This document shows, in pieces, positions 27,880 to 36,352 of a stretch of 64,000 nucleotides of DNA; position 1 is the first letter of the stretch; each line of letters starts with the position of its first letter. The DNA lies in the NCBI RefSeq assembly GCF_011046555.1, contig NZ_CP049246.1:372001-436000 (forward strand), given 5' to 3'. The stretch comes from Sphingobacterium lactis. Its GTDB lineage: Bacteria; Bacteroidota; Bacteroidia; Sphingobacteriales; Sphingobacteriaceae. Under the pieces are notes generated by a model. The model was not told the origin of the DNA. It saw only the letters and a program-made list of their open reading frames with translations, and searched no databases. Made by a program: the position numbers and the translations under genes.

Positions 27880-30132
27880 ATGAACTTGAATTATAAAAGC
27901 TGGGCAATTATTTTTGCCGCCGCAGGAATAATCTGCAATTCGAGCAGTCTAAACGCCCAACAATTGACAAAATATGTCGATCCCTTCATCGGTACCGGCG
28001 GCCACGGACATACCTATCCCGGAGCAACCGTACCCTTTTCATTAGTACAACTTTCCCCCGACAATGGCAAGAATGGGTGGGACTGGGTATCCGGTTACCA
28101 TATCAGCGCAGATTCCATTGCCGGATTCAGCCACATGCACCTGAGCGGAACAGGCATCGGCGATTGGCTGGACATTGCCATCATGCCCTTGGTCAAACCC
28201 GTACAGCAGAAAAAAGTGGATACCCGTGTCAAATTCTCCCACGATAACGAAAAGGCAAGCCCGGGATTCTATCAGGTCTCTTTGGACAACGGTATCCAAG
28301 CCCAGCTGACCGCGACCGAACGCGTGGGTTACCACCAATATCAGTTTCCGGCAGGTAGCCAGCCGACCATCCGATTGGACCTCCACCATGCACACAATTG
28401 GGATCGCCCAACACAGACAGAGATTCGCGTCATTGACAACCAGACCGTTGTCGGAAAGCGCTATTCTACGGGCTGGGCGACGCAACAGCATATCTATTTC
28501 GCCATCAAATTCGACAAACCCTTTGCTGAGATCCTGTTGAACGGCGAAAAAAGCCAACTGGCCGGCGGAAAAATCAATTCTGCTGACAAGAATGAACCAG
28601 GCGTCAATGCGCAGTTTATCTTTCCAGGAAATCAGGAAGTGGCCCTCAAGGTAGCTCTTTCCACCAGCAGTGAGGATAAAGCATTGCTCGCCATGCAGGA
28701 GATTCCGAATTGGGATTTCAACACCGTGCGTACAGCAGCGGAGCAGAAATGGGAAAAGGAATTGGGCAAGATCAAGGTGGAATCGTCGGACGAAACCCTC
28801 AAAAAGATTTTCTACTCAGCGCTATACCACACCGCGGTATCCCCTACCCTCTATTCCGATAGCGATGGGGCGTACAAGAATTACAAAGGCGAAAGCAAGA
28901 AGATGGCAAACGGCCAACGTTATACCCTATTCTCCCTTTGGGACACATTCCGGGCGTTAAAACCGCTATTTACCATCACTCAAGGCGAACGCTATACCGA
29001 TATGATGAATTCCATGCTGGCCTTTTACGATGAAAACGGCCTGTTACCGGTATGGGATCTCAGCACGTTTGAAACCAATACCATGACGGGCTACCATGCC
29101 ATTCCGGTGTTGGCGGATGCCGTATTGAAAGATGTACCGGGCATTGATCAGGAAAAAGCATTCCAGGCGATGCTTGCCAGCGCCAACCAGTCCATCCGAC
29201 AGGTTCCAGATTATATCCAGTACGGCTATGTACCGCAGGATGTGTACGGCGGATCCGTAACCTCGACCTTGGAATACGCCTTCGATGATTACTGCATCTC
29301 CTTGGTAGCCAAGAAACTGGGTAAGAAAAAAGAATATGAAGAGTTCACGAAGCGTGCAAAAAACTATACGCACCTGTTCGACCCGAATTCTGGATTTATG
29401 CGCGCCAAACTGAAGAATGGCAAGTTCGTAGAACCGTTTGATCCATTCTATTCCGAGCATGAATTCTCCAAATCCCAATACATCGAAGGGAATGCCTGGC
29501 AGCACTCCTTCTTCGTACCGCATGATGTCCGTGGCCTTGCCAAGCTCTTCCCGAAGAAGGATGGTCTGGAAAAAATGTTGGACACCCTGTTTACGGCTCC
29601 TTCGTACATGACGGGCGAGAACCAGTCACCGGATGCCAGCGGATTTATCGGCCAATATGCGCACGGGAATGAACCGAGCCACCACATCGCCTATATGTAC
29701 TCCTACTTGGGAAAACCTTGGAAAACGCAGGAAAAGGTACGTGCCATTATCGACTCCATGTACCATGAACGCCCAGATGGGTATGCAGGGAATGAGGATG
29801 CCGGCCAAATGAGTGCCTGGGGCGTATGGTCCATGATGGGCCTTTATCCAGCCTCACCGGTGAACGGCGAATATGTCTTTGGTAGCCCTGTACTGGACCG
29901 CTCCGAGATCACCATGCCCAATGGTAAGGTCTTCACGATCGTGGCCAAGAACAACAGCAAACAGACACCTTACATCAAATCAATAAGATGGAACGGTAAG
30001 CCCTACAACAAATTATACATTACCCACAACGACATGTTGCAGGGTGGAACACTGGAGTTTGAGATGAGCGATAAACCGAACTTGAAGCTGGGCAAGAAGA
30101 AAAATTCATGGCCGACTTCCATGGAAAACTAA
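27880..30132 (+). CDS. GH92 family alpha-mannosidase, exported
   Basis: A 750-residue calcium-dependent exo-alpha-mannosidase of the kind that trims N-glycans. A signal peptide (to about NAQ27) is followed directly by YVDPFIGTGGHGHTYPGATVPF, the GH92 opening. Further signatures are SLWDTFRA (352-359), the general acid Glu536 in YIEGNAWQHSFFVPHD, HGNEPSHHIAYMY (about 595-607) and Asp640 in GNEDAGQMSAWG, the catalytic base region. Residues fit an alpha/alpha toroid with an N-terminal beta-sandwich. The linkage it cuts (1,2, 1,3 or other) cannot be told from sequence. Divergent from a LacI regulator. Confidence 0.95.
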   Translation: MNLNYKSWAIIFAAAGIICNSSSLNAQQLTKYVDPFIGTGGHGHTYPGATVPFSLVQLSPDNGKNGWDWVSGYHISADSIAGFSHMHLSGTGIGDWLDIAIMPLVKPVQQKKVDTRVKFSHDNEKASPGFYQVSLDNGIQAQLTATERVGYHQYQFPAGSQPTIRLDLHHAHNWDRPTQTEIRVIDNQTVVGKRYSTGWATQQHIYFAIKFDKPFAEILLNGEKSQLAGGKINSADKNEPGVNAQFIFPGNQEVALKVALSTSSEDKALLAMQEIPNWDFNTVRTAAEQKWEKELGKIKVESSDETLKKIFYSALYHTAVSPTLYSDSDGAYKNYKGESKKMANGQRYTLFSLWDTFRALKPLFTITQGERYTDMMNSMLAFYDENGLLPVWDLSTFETNTMTGYHAIPVLADAVLKDVPGIDQEKAFQAMLASANQSIRQVPDYIQYGYVPQDVYGGSVTSTLEYAFDDYCISLVAKKLGKKKEYEEFTKRAKNYTHLFDPNSGFMRAKLKNGKFVEPFDPFYSEHEFSKSQYIEGNAWQHSFFVPHDVRGLAKLFPKKDGLEKMLDTLFTAPSYMTGENQSPDASGFIGQYAHGNEPSHHIAYMYSYLGKPWKTQEKVRAIIDSMYHERPDGYAGNEDAGQMSAWGVWSMMGLYPASPVNGEYVFGSPVLDRSEITMPNGKVFTIVAKNNSKQTPYIKSIRWNGKPYNKLYITHNDMLQGGTLEFEMSDKPNLKLGKKKNSWPTSMEN

Positions 30133-30212
30133 ACAAAATCGAGCGGCTAACGTTTTGTCATATAAAGTCCTTGGGTACGCTTATTGATACACAAGGGAAA
30201 GGAGATTAAACA

Positions 30213-30539
30213 ATGGCAGATTTAAACAACAATATCAACATCAAGGATATTCAAGACAATACAAACAACCAGGATTTCTACAAAAACTTCAAGGAAAAGT
30301 TAATCGAAGTGGAGCAATTCCCGAGCATTTACACCTTTAAGTTCATTGTAAAAACCGACTCAGATCAGGCAGAACAGGTAAAAGCGCTATTCACGCATGC
30401 CTCTGCTAAGTTTTCGGAGAAAAGCTCTTCAGGTGGTAAGTACACGTCCATTTCGATCGAAAACTACGTGAACTCAGCTGATGAGGTCATTGATTACTAC
30501 AAAAAGGTCGGGGAAATCCCAGGAGTTATGATGTTATAA
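30213..30539 (+). CDS. DUF493 family protein
   Basis: A 108-residue soluble protein with an Asn/Asp-rich N-terminus, then a ferredoxin-like fold: FPSIYTFKFIVKTDSDQ, SSGGKYTSISIENYVNSADEVIDYYKKV, ending IPGVMML. This matches DUF493 (YbeD-like), whose role is unknown; the fold resembles the regulatory ACT-like domain. A strong AGGAG-like site precedes the ATG. It sits 80 nt behind the GH92 gene and ends at a hairpin shared with the convergent lipoprotein gene. Confidence 0.82.
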   Translation: MADLNNNINIKDIQDNTNNQDFYKNFKEKLIEVEQFPSIYTFKFIVKTDSDQAEQVKALFTHASAKFSEKSSSGGKYTSISIENYVNSADEVIDYYKKVGEIPGVMML

Positions 30540-30546
30540 GAAACGA

Positions 30547-30575
30547 AGGGTGCCAAAATGGCACCCTTTCTTTTT
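30547..30575 (+). terminator. Terminator between the DUF493 and collagen-like genes
   Basis: AGGGTGCCA (30547-30555) pairs with TGGCACCCT (30559-30567) over a 3-nt loop, followed by TTCTTTTT on the plus strand. Confidence 0.85.
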
Positions 30576-30579
30576 ATGC

Positions 30580-31443
30580 TTACAATTCCAATTTCTGGAT
30601 CGCCTTCTCCACGGCGAGCGGATCGCCAAAGTCAACCTGTTTATCTTTCAGTGCTGTATAATAATTCCCTGGAATAATGACATAACGGTATTGTATGCTA
30701 CTCCCCAACATCAGCAATGCGCCTCCATCATATACCATCCGGAAGATCAGCAATTCCCTTAATTTCAGTTTAAATCCAATGGTCGACATACGTCCTCCCG
30801 GTCTGCTGGTGAATGGCAACGGAAATGGACCGCCCCCATAATCCAAATACATCAGGACCACGGCCGAATTCATGACCGTTTCGCTGATTTGTGGGGCATA
30901 GATATGTGCGATCCGCAATTGTGTTCCATCCATAATGGTATCTTTCACGCGGACTGCCGACTTCCAGCCCGAATAGAGAACACGTGCGTCCGCTTTGAGA
31001 TTCGTGCCGACACCCCAACCGGTTGCCGTTTTCGGACCGTACAGCACCATCGCTGCCGTGTTGAAGTAGAAATCCCCAACAGCGCCAATGTTGACCGCAG
31101 GAATGGACGTTCCGGAAAGGAATTGCGAACCATTCTTCCCGTTGGTACCGTTCTTTCCATCTTCCCCTTTGATGCTAACGCCTGCCCCCCAACCTTTATC
31201 CGTTTTGGGGCCATAGAGCACACTGGTTGTCGTCCTAAAATAGTAATCGCCGTTCTTGCCCAGCGATGCGGCGGGAACCACCGTTCCCGAATGCATGGTG
31301 GAACCATCGGCACCCTTTATACCACGCTCCCCAGCATCTCCCTTTTCCCCTTGGGGACCAACCGCACCTGTGTCCCCCTTCTTACAGGACCCCGCCAACA
31401 ATAGCAGCACCCCCATAATGATCATTAATAACTTCGCTTTCAT
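30580..31443 (-). CDS. Collagen-like lipoprotein with a duplicated module
   Basis: A 287-residue exported lipoprotein, taking the ATG at 31443 (MKAKLLMIIMG) over an upstream start that would add a polar prefix. The lipobox LLAGSC is followed by KKGDTG and a run of Gly-X-Y triplets (GAVGPQGEKGDAGERGIKG). Two copies of a roughly 50-residue module follow, each with SGT-xxPA-xxxG-xxGD-YF(Y/N), then VLYGPKT-xxGWG-xG, separated by a second short Gly-X-Y stretch (GEDGKNGTNGKNG). The C-terminal 130 residues are unlike any family I know. Probably surface exposed; function unknown. Confidence 0.75.
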   Translation of the reverse strand: MKAKLLMIIMGVLLLLAGSCKKGDTGAVGPQGEKGDAGERGIKGADGSTMHSGTVVPAASLGKNGDYYFRTTTSVLYGPKTDKGWGAGVSIKGEDGKNGTNGKNGSQFLSGTSIPAVNIGAVGDFYFNTAAMVLYGPKTATGWGVGTNLKADARVLYSGWKSAVRVKDTIMDGTQLRIAHIYAPQISETVMNSAVVLMYLDYGGGPFPLPFTSRPGGRMSTIGFKLKLRELLIFRMVYDGGALLMLGSSIQYRYVIIPGNYYTALKDKQVDFGDPLAVEKAIQKLEL

Positions 31444-31608
31444 AATCTTTCTATTTAAGTTCTTGAAATTGACCACATAAAACTAGGGGATAAATACTGG
31501 AGGAAAGCCGGCAATGAGCAAGGTCGGGCGGCTAATGCGCAAAAGGGGGATTCTGCTGAGCGAGCTGGCGGATGCTCCGGATAACCAGGAACCCAAAGGT
31601 TGATCCAA

Positions 31609-31638
31609 AAGAAAAGGGGTTGGCAATGCCAACCCCTT
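31609..31638 (-). terminator. Rho-independent terminator of pnp
   Basis: AAGGGGTTGGCA and TGCCAACCCCTT (31614-31625 and 31627-31638) form a 12-bp stem; on the minus strand it is followed by TTTTCTTTT. Confidence 0.88.
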
Positions 31639-31658
31639 AATTCTATGTTTACCGGTGC

Positions 31659-33815
31659 TTATGCTTCCGGTTTGTTCTCTTTAGGATTTTCCTTTGGAGG
31701 TCTCGGTAATAAGGCTTTTCTAGAAAGCTTCATTTTACCTTGCTTATCGATATCCAACAATTTAACCGTTACGATATCGCCTTCCTTAAAGACACCGTCC
31801 ATTGTTTCCAGACGTTTCCAGTCGATTTCGGAAATATGCAACAATCCATCCTTACCTGGCATAATCTCAACGAATGCACCGAATGGCATAATGGATCTTA
31901 CTTTACCTTCATAGATTTCACCGATTTCCGGTCTAGCAACGATTGCCTTGATACGTGCCGTAGCTGCATCGATCGAATCTTTGTTGTCTGCGAAGATCTG
32001 CACGATACCTTGGTTGTCAACTTCCTCAATGGAGATCGTAGCACCTGTTTCGCGTTGCATTTCTTGGATGATCTTACCACCAGGTCCGATAACCGCACCG
32101 ATGAATTCTTTATCGATCGTCATCTGAATGATACGTGGAGCATGCGGTTTGTAATCTTCACGAGGAGTAGTAATGGTTTTCGCCATTTCGCCCAAGATGT
32201 GAAGACGTGCTTCTTTCGCTTGATCCAACGCTTGTGTCAACACTTCCCATTTCAGACCATTGATCTTCAAGTCCATCTGACAACCAACGATACCTTTTTC
32301 AGTACCCGTTACTTTGAAGTCCATATCACCCAAGTGATCTTCATCACCTAAGATATCGGAAAGGATTGCGTATTTACCTGTTTTCTCATCCGTGATCAAT
32401 CCCATCGCAATACCAGAAACTGGCGCGGAGATTTTCACACCTGCATCCATCAAGGCCAATGTACCCGCACATACGGTAGCCATAGAAGATGAACCATTGG
32501 ATTCCAAGATATCGGAAACCACACGGATCGTGTAAGGGTTATCCTCACCTGAAGGCAACACCTGCTTCAATGAACGCATGGCCAAGTTACCATGACCTAC
32601 TTCACGACGACCAGGACCACGGTTAGGTCTTACTTCACCGGTTGAGAAACCTGGGAAGTTGTAGTGCAATAGGAATTTGTTGTATCCATGGATAAAAGCT
32701 CCATCGATCATTTGCTCATCATCCTTAGCACCTAAGGTTACCGATGTCAATGATTGTGTTTCTCCACGTGTAAATACAGCAGAACCGTGTGCCGCAGGCA
32801 AGAAATCTACCTCGGTTAGGATCGGGCGTACCGTGCGTACATCACGACCATCCAAACGGATGCCTTCGTTCAATACCAAATTACGTACCGCATCGTATTG
32901 TACATCATGGAAATATTTCTTCTTCAAGAACTCTGTATCGTCGTCAAGATCTTCACCTAAAGTAGCGAAGAACTCTTCACCGATTTCAGCGAATTTTTCG
33001 GTACGCTCGTGTTTTGAAGAACCTGATTTTGCTACAGCGTAAACTTTATCGTATGTCGCTGCGTAAACCGCATCTTTCAATTCTTGATTTTCTGGCTCGT
33101 GGTTGAATTCACGTTTTGTCTGTGCACCTACAAGACTTGCCAATTCAAGCTGTGCAGCAACTTGCTTTTTGATCGCTTCGTGAGCGAAAGCAATCGCTTC
33201 CACCATTTCATTCTCAGAAATTTCTTTCGCTTCGCCTTCTACCATCACGATATCCTGTGCGGAACCTGCCACAATAAATTCAAGGCTTGCGTTCGCCAAA
33301 GCGGACATCGTTGGGTTGATCACCAACTGACCGTCGATTTTCGCAACCCGAACTTCAGAGATTGGTCCGTTGAAAGGAATATCCGATACGGCGATAGCTG
33401 CTGATGCTGCCAATCCTGCCAAAGCATCCGGCATAATATCCTTATCTGCAGAGATCAAGCTCACCATAACCTGTGTATCGGCGTGGTAAGTCTCCGGGAA
33501 CAATGGACGCAATGCTCTGTCGATCAAACGGGAGATCAAGACCTCGTAGTCAGATAAACGAGCTTCACGGCGCAAGAATCCTCCAGGGATACGACCTGTT
33601 GCAGCATATTTTTCTTGGTAATCTACTGATAAAGGCAAGAAATCGACACCCGCTTTCGCTTCTTTCGATGATACCACAGTAGCTAGCAACATCGTTGCTC
33701 CTTGTTTCAATACTACTGATCCATCAGCTTGTTTCGCTAACTTACCAGTAGACAATTCGATAGGAGCTTGTCCGCCGCCCATCTCAATTGTAACTTTCTT
33801 TTCGTTATAAATCAT
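31659..33815 (-). CDS. pnp: Polyribonucleotide nucleotidyltransferase (PNPase)
   Basis: A 718-residue 3'-5' phosphorolytic exoribonuclease of mRNA decay. It has two RNase PH domains (first about residues 1-220, second about 310-530 with [39 protein letters not shown] split around the active site), an alpha-helical linker, a KH domain ([16 protein letters not shown]) and an S1 domain ([30 protein letters not shown]). I use the ATG at 33815 ([10 protein letters not shown]) because the upstream ATG adds an atypical basic prefix. It follows rpsO, a conserved order, but across an unusually long spacer. Confidence 0.96.
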   Translation of the reverse strand: MIYNEKKVTIEMGGGQAPIELSTGKLAKQADGSVVLKQGATMLLATVVSSKEAKAGVDFLPLSVDYQEKYAATGRIPGGFLRREARLSDYEVLISRLIDRALRPLFPETYHADTQVMVSLISADKDIMPDALAGLAASAAIAVSDIPFNGPISEVRVAKIDGQLVINPTMSALANASLEFIVAGSAQDIVMVEGEAKEISENEMVEAIAFAHEAIKKQVAAQLELASLVGAQTKREFNHEPENQELKDAVYAATYDKVYAVAKSGSSKHERTEKFAEIGEEFFATLGEDLDDDTEFLKKKYFHDVQYDAVRNLVLNEGIRLDGRDVRTVRPILTEVDFLPAAHGSAVFTRGETQSLTSVTLGAKDDEQMIDGAFIHGYNKFLLHYNFPGFSTGEVRPNRGPGRREVGHGNLAMRSLKQVLPSGEDNPYTIRVVSDILESNGSSSMATVCAGTLALMDAGVKISAPVSGIAMGLITDEKTGKYAILSDILGDEDHLGDMDFKVTGTEKGIVGCQMDLKINGLKWEVLTQALDQAKEARLHILGEMAKTITTPREDYKPHAPRIIQMTIDKEFIGAVIGPGGKIIQEMQRETGATISIEEVDNQGIVQIFADNKDSIDAATARIKAIVARPEIGEIYEGKVRSIMPFGAFVEIMPGKDGLLHISEIDWKRLETMDGVFKEGDIVTVKLLDIDKQGKMKLSRKALLPRPPKENPKENKPEA

Positions 33816-33884
33816 TGTGTTTTCTTTGCGATGCATTTGCCTCAATTCCGATGCATCAAATTATTTTTGACCTTTTTAATCGCA

Positions 33885-33892
33885 CAAATGTA
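33885..33892 (-). promoter_or_regulatory. Promoter core of pnp
   Basis: On the minus strand TACATTTG fits TAnnTTTG, about 70 nt before the pnp ATG. It implies that pnp can be transcribed independently of rpsO. No clear -33 element. Confidence 0.45.
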
Positions 33893-34130
33893 AAGAATTT
33901 TGTGCCGTTAACATAAAACCTCGGAAAATTTACTTCCACCTATCGATCAATAAAGCCAGAAGTGGGGTAATTTTCCCATGCTTTAAATCAAACCTAGTTC
34001 TATCCCCCTTCCTCCTGTTTCGGCATGGGGAGAGCGTATCTTAAGCGCACTCCTACTTGCTCGATGCTGAACATCCAATTTTTGTTGTCGCCAAAATGGG
34101 CCTTTACACAGCGAAAAAACGGGTTTTTAG
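33893..34130. other. Noncoding spacer, pnp side
   Basis: No ORF with coding character, RNA gene or recognised site is seen here. It is the left part of the 710-bp rpsO-pnp interval, to the left of the foldback element. Confidence 0.5.
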
Positions 34131-34256
34131 TGGACCTTGTCCGAGGTGCTACCGTGGTGCGTACGCATTCCGAGCGAGGTGAGAGCGTGCCTATAGACAC
34201 GCTCTCACTACGCTCTCACCACGCTCTCAGTACGCTCTCACCTCGGACAAGGTCCA
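34131..34256. repeat. 126-bp symmetric foldback element with 11-bp tandem repeats
   Basis: Two arms of exactly 59 nt (34131-34189 and 34198-34256) surround an 8-nt centre CCTATAGA. The outer 18 bp are a perfect inverted repeat, TGGACCTTGTCCGAGGTG and its complement. The inner 11 bp, GTGAGAGCGTG and CACGCTCTCAC, are also perfect; the middle is degenerate, and by my alignment 44-45 of 59 positions pair. The right arm consists of four head-to-tail 11-mers of the form YACGCTCTCAS (34198-34241). Copy elsewhere in the genome is unknown. It could be a miniature mobile repeat, a REP-like unit or a structured RNA. Confidence 0.8.
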
Positions 34257-34473
34257 TGGAAATCAATTCCAACTGGCAATGTACCCGTCCAGAAAAAACA
34301 GGTCGTTCCAAATGGATCTCCACTAAAAAATCAGGATTGTTTAAGCACCCATGAGGAATTTCCGGGAGTTAGAGGCGGCAAAATTGATTGCGTGAGCAAA
34401 TTGGTGGTTTTTGGTGGAAATGATGATCGCCGCTCCGTTCACGTTCGATAACGCAAGAAAATCGGCGCACAAA
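34257..34473. other. Noncoding spacer, rpsO side
   Basis: No gene, RNA or repeat recognised between the foldback element and the rpsO terminator. Confidence 0.5.
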
Positions 34474-34504
34474 AAAAGCCGTTCCACATAATGGAACGGC
34501 TTTT
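34474..34504 (-). terminator. Rho-independent terminator of rpsO
   Basis: AAAAGCCGTTCCA (34474-34486) pairs with TGGAACGGCTTTT (34492-34504) over a 5-nt loop; on the minus strand the stem runs into a further T tract (34480-34471 complement). Confidence 0.9.
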
Positions 34505-34525
34505 CAATGCTTTTAATGAATATGC

Positions 34526-34804
34526 TTACTTGATGATATCACGTAAACCTAATCCTTTGATGATTGCACGGTATCTTTCGATATCTTTTTTGTACAAATA
34601 AGCCAATAACGAACGACGCTTACCTACTAATTTCTGTAGGGAACGTTGTGTGTTAAAATCTTTTCTGTTCGATTTCAAATGCCCAGTTAAGTGAGCGATT
34701 CTTTTCGTAAATAATGCAACTTGTCCTTCTGCAGAACCTGTGTTTTCAGCTGATCCAGCAAATTCTTGGAAGATATCAGCTTTGTACTCTTTACTTAAAT
34801 ACAT
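34526..34804 (-). CDS. rpsO: 30S ribosomal protein S15
   Basis: A 92-residue primary 16S rRNA-binding protein of the small-subunit platform. The S15 signature covers TGSAEGQVALFTKRIAHLTGHLKSNRKDFNTQRSL-type helices 2-3, with LVGKRRSLLAYLYKKDIERY following. In many bacteria rpsO precedes pnp, as here. It has its own promoter core and its own strong terminator, so read-through to pnp should be limited. Confidence 0.97.
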   Translation of the reverse strand: MYLSKEYKADIFQEFAGSAENTGSAEGQVALFTKRIAHLTGHLKSNRKDFNTQRSLQKLVGKRRSLLAYLYKKDIERYRAIIKGLGLRDIIK

Positions 34805-34847
34805 TCTTGAATAATATTAAAGCGTTAAAAAATTTATTAATTGGCTG

Positions 34848-34855
34848 CAAAGTTA
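34848..34855 (-). promoter_or_regulatory. Promoter core of rpsO
   Basis: TAACTTTG on the minus strand (34855-34848) fits TAnnTTTG, giving a leader of about 40 nt before the rpsO ATG. Confidence 0.5.
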
Positions 34856-34928
34856 ACATCTTAAATCGTAATCCCGAAATAAAAGATGAAATAGCCATTG
34901 CGCTGATTGTCAACGCACTTCGAAACCC

Positions 34929-36140
34929 TTACACCTTGATGTAAATCTTCTTTTGATCCAGCCAATAGCAAATGGCCCACATCACTACAAGAAAGCATAG
35001 CGAATAGGCAAATGAACCCACTTCTGGAGGTCCGGGCAGGTGTGCACACACATTTTTATAGAACCAGGCAAATGGTGTGGTAAAAACAGCTTCGCCCGCC
35101 TCATTCACGCCATTGGGAATTCGGATCAGACCGAGCCCCTTGGGCAAAAGCCCACTCAAAACAAAGATAAACAAAGGGTTCTTGCCGAAAACATCAAAGA
35201 ACTTGGTCAGGTTGTTTCTCACCCTTTGCACTTCAATATACCAGATCATGGTACCCAGGGTTAGTACGCCCAAGCCCGTGGTGTACAAGACATACGAACT
35301 GGTCCAGATTTTTTTGTTGATCGGGAATCCCAATGACCAGGTCCAGGCCAGCACCAACAGGATAAAACCTGTCACGAAAAGACCGGAGAGTAATTTGAAG
35401 TGGGGCTCCTGGCTGACCGGGACTTTCGTCCACAACCAATCCACACTACCCTGTTTTTTGATGAATACGCCAGCTAGATAACCGAACACCACCTGAACGA
35501 CCGCCGGCAGTGCACTCATCAATCCTTCCGGATCAAAAGGGACACCTTCACCCTTATACATATGGGCTACGCCCAAAATTTGCTTGTCAATGGCTGTCCC
35601 GAACCATCCTTCCAGGCTATAGGGATCACCGGTACCTAGCACCATGCACAGCCCCCAATACCCCAACAGGATAACCGCGGATATATAGATCAGCGTCCGT
35701 GGCTTGAAATAATACGCCAAGATGGATGCAAAGAAATAAGCAATGGCAATCCGCTGCAATACCCCAAGGATGCGGACACCTTTATCGGGATCAACAGAAC
35801 TGACCCATTCACGGAATTGCAGTGTCCCATCCACCCATTGCACGAAGGGAAACCAATTCAGTCCAAGACCGATCAAGAAGATCAGGACCGTCCGCTTGAT
35901 GACCTTTTTCCAGAACACCCCATCTCCGGCCTCTTGCAAACGAGGAATAACAAAGGACATGGCATTACCGACGGCAAATAGGAAAAAGGGAAAGACCAGA
36001 TCGGTAGGCGTGCAGCCATGCCAAGGGGCATGCTTCAAGGGTGCAAACATATGGGACCATGTTCCTGGATTGTTGACCATGATCATTAAGGCAACGGTCG
36101 CACCACGAAACACATCTAAGGAATAATAACGCTGTTTCAT
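34929..36140 (-). CDS. NagX-like transmembrane acyltransferase (heparan-alpha-glucosaminide N-acetyltransferase-like)
   Basis: A 403-residue inner-membrane protein with about ten helices. It opens with YYSLDVFRGATVALMIMVNN and has HAPWHGCTPTDLVFPFFLFAVG, the mark of the DUF5009/HGSNAT-like family. NagX-type members move an acetyl group onto glucosamine residues at the membrane, and in Bacteroidota they travel with glycan-use genes. The conserved His of HAPWHG is the likely catalytic residue. It is divergent from the ROK regulator, which suggests a role in amino-sugar handling, but the acceptor is unproved. Confidence 0.82.
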   Translation of the reverse strand: MKQRYYSLDVFRGATVALMIMVNNPGTWSHMFAPLKHAPWHGCTPTDLVFPFFLFAVGNAMSFVIPRLQEAGDGVFWKKVIKRTVLIFLIGLGLNWFPFVQWVDGTLQFREWVSSVDPDKGVRILGVLQRIAIAYFFASILAYYFKPRTLIYISAVILLGYWGLCMVLGTGDPYSLEGWFGTAIDKQILGVAHMYKGEGVPFDPEGLMSALPAVVQVVFGYLAGVFIKKQGSVDWLWTKVPVSQEPHFKLLSGLFVTGFILLVLAWTWSLGFPINKKIWTSSYVLYTTGLGVLTLGTMIWYIEVQRVRNNLTKFFDVFGKNPLFIFVLSGLLPKGLGLIRIPNGVNEAGEAVFTTPFAWFYKNVCAHLPGPPEVGSFAYSLCFLVVMWAICYWLDQKKIYIKV

Positions 36141-36295
36141 AATTTATTGCTTAATCGAAGTTACACTATTCAGCAGACTTATTGCACACTTTATTGGTAA
36201 AAACACTGAAAAACGCAAGAAAACGCACTAAATCCGGCAAGATAACTGAATAGTTATTCCATGATCCGGATACTTATTAAAAAAATTAAAAAGTA

Positions 36296-36328
36296 TTTGG
36301 ATGTTAAATAATTATTAACATAACTTTG
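36296..36328 (+). promoter_or_regulatory. Promoter of the ROK-susC-susD unit
   Basis: TTTG (36296-36299) and TAACTTTG (36321-36328) are separated by 21 nt, the best match in the window to the full Bacteroidota promoter. The predicted mRNA start near 36334 is about 19 nt before the GTG start. Confidence 0.65.
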
Positions 36329-36352
36329 TCCGATAAATAACAAAACCAAACA

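Noticed and set aside
30580..31443. Phage tail-fibre origin for the collagen-like protein
   Set aside because: It has a lipoprotein signal, and no other phage genes are nearby.
34198..34241. Four tandem 11-bp units that could suggest a CRISPR-like array
   Set aside because: Units are 11 bp with no spacers and form one arm of a foldback; no cas genes are present.
36141..36352. tRNA or riboswitch in the NagX-ROK spacer and other intergenic gaps
   Set aside because: I looked for cloverleaf ends with TTCRA arms and for known aptamer cores in the larger gaps and found none; a covariance-model scan would be decisive.
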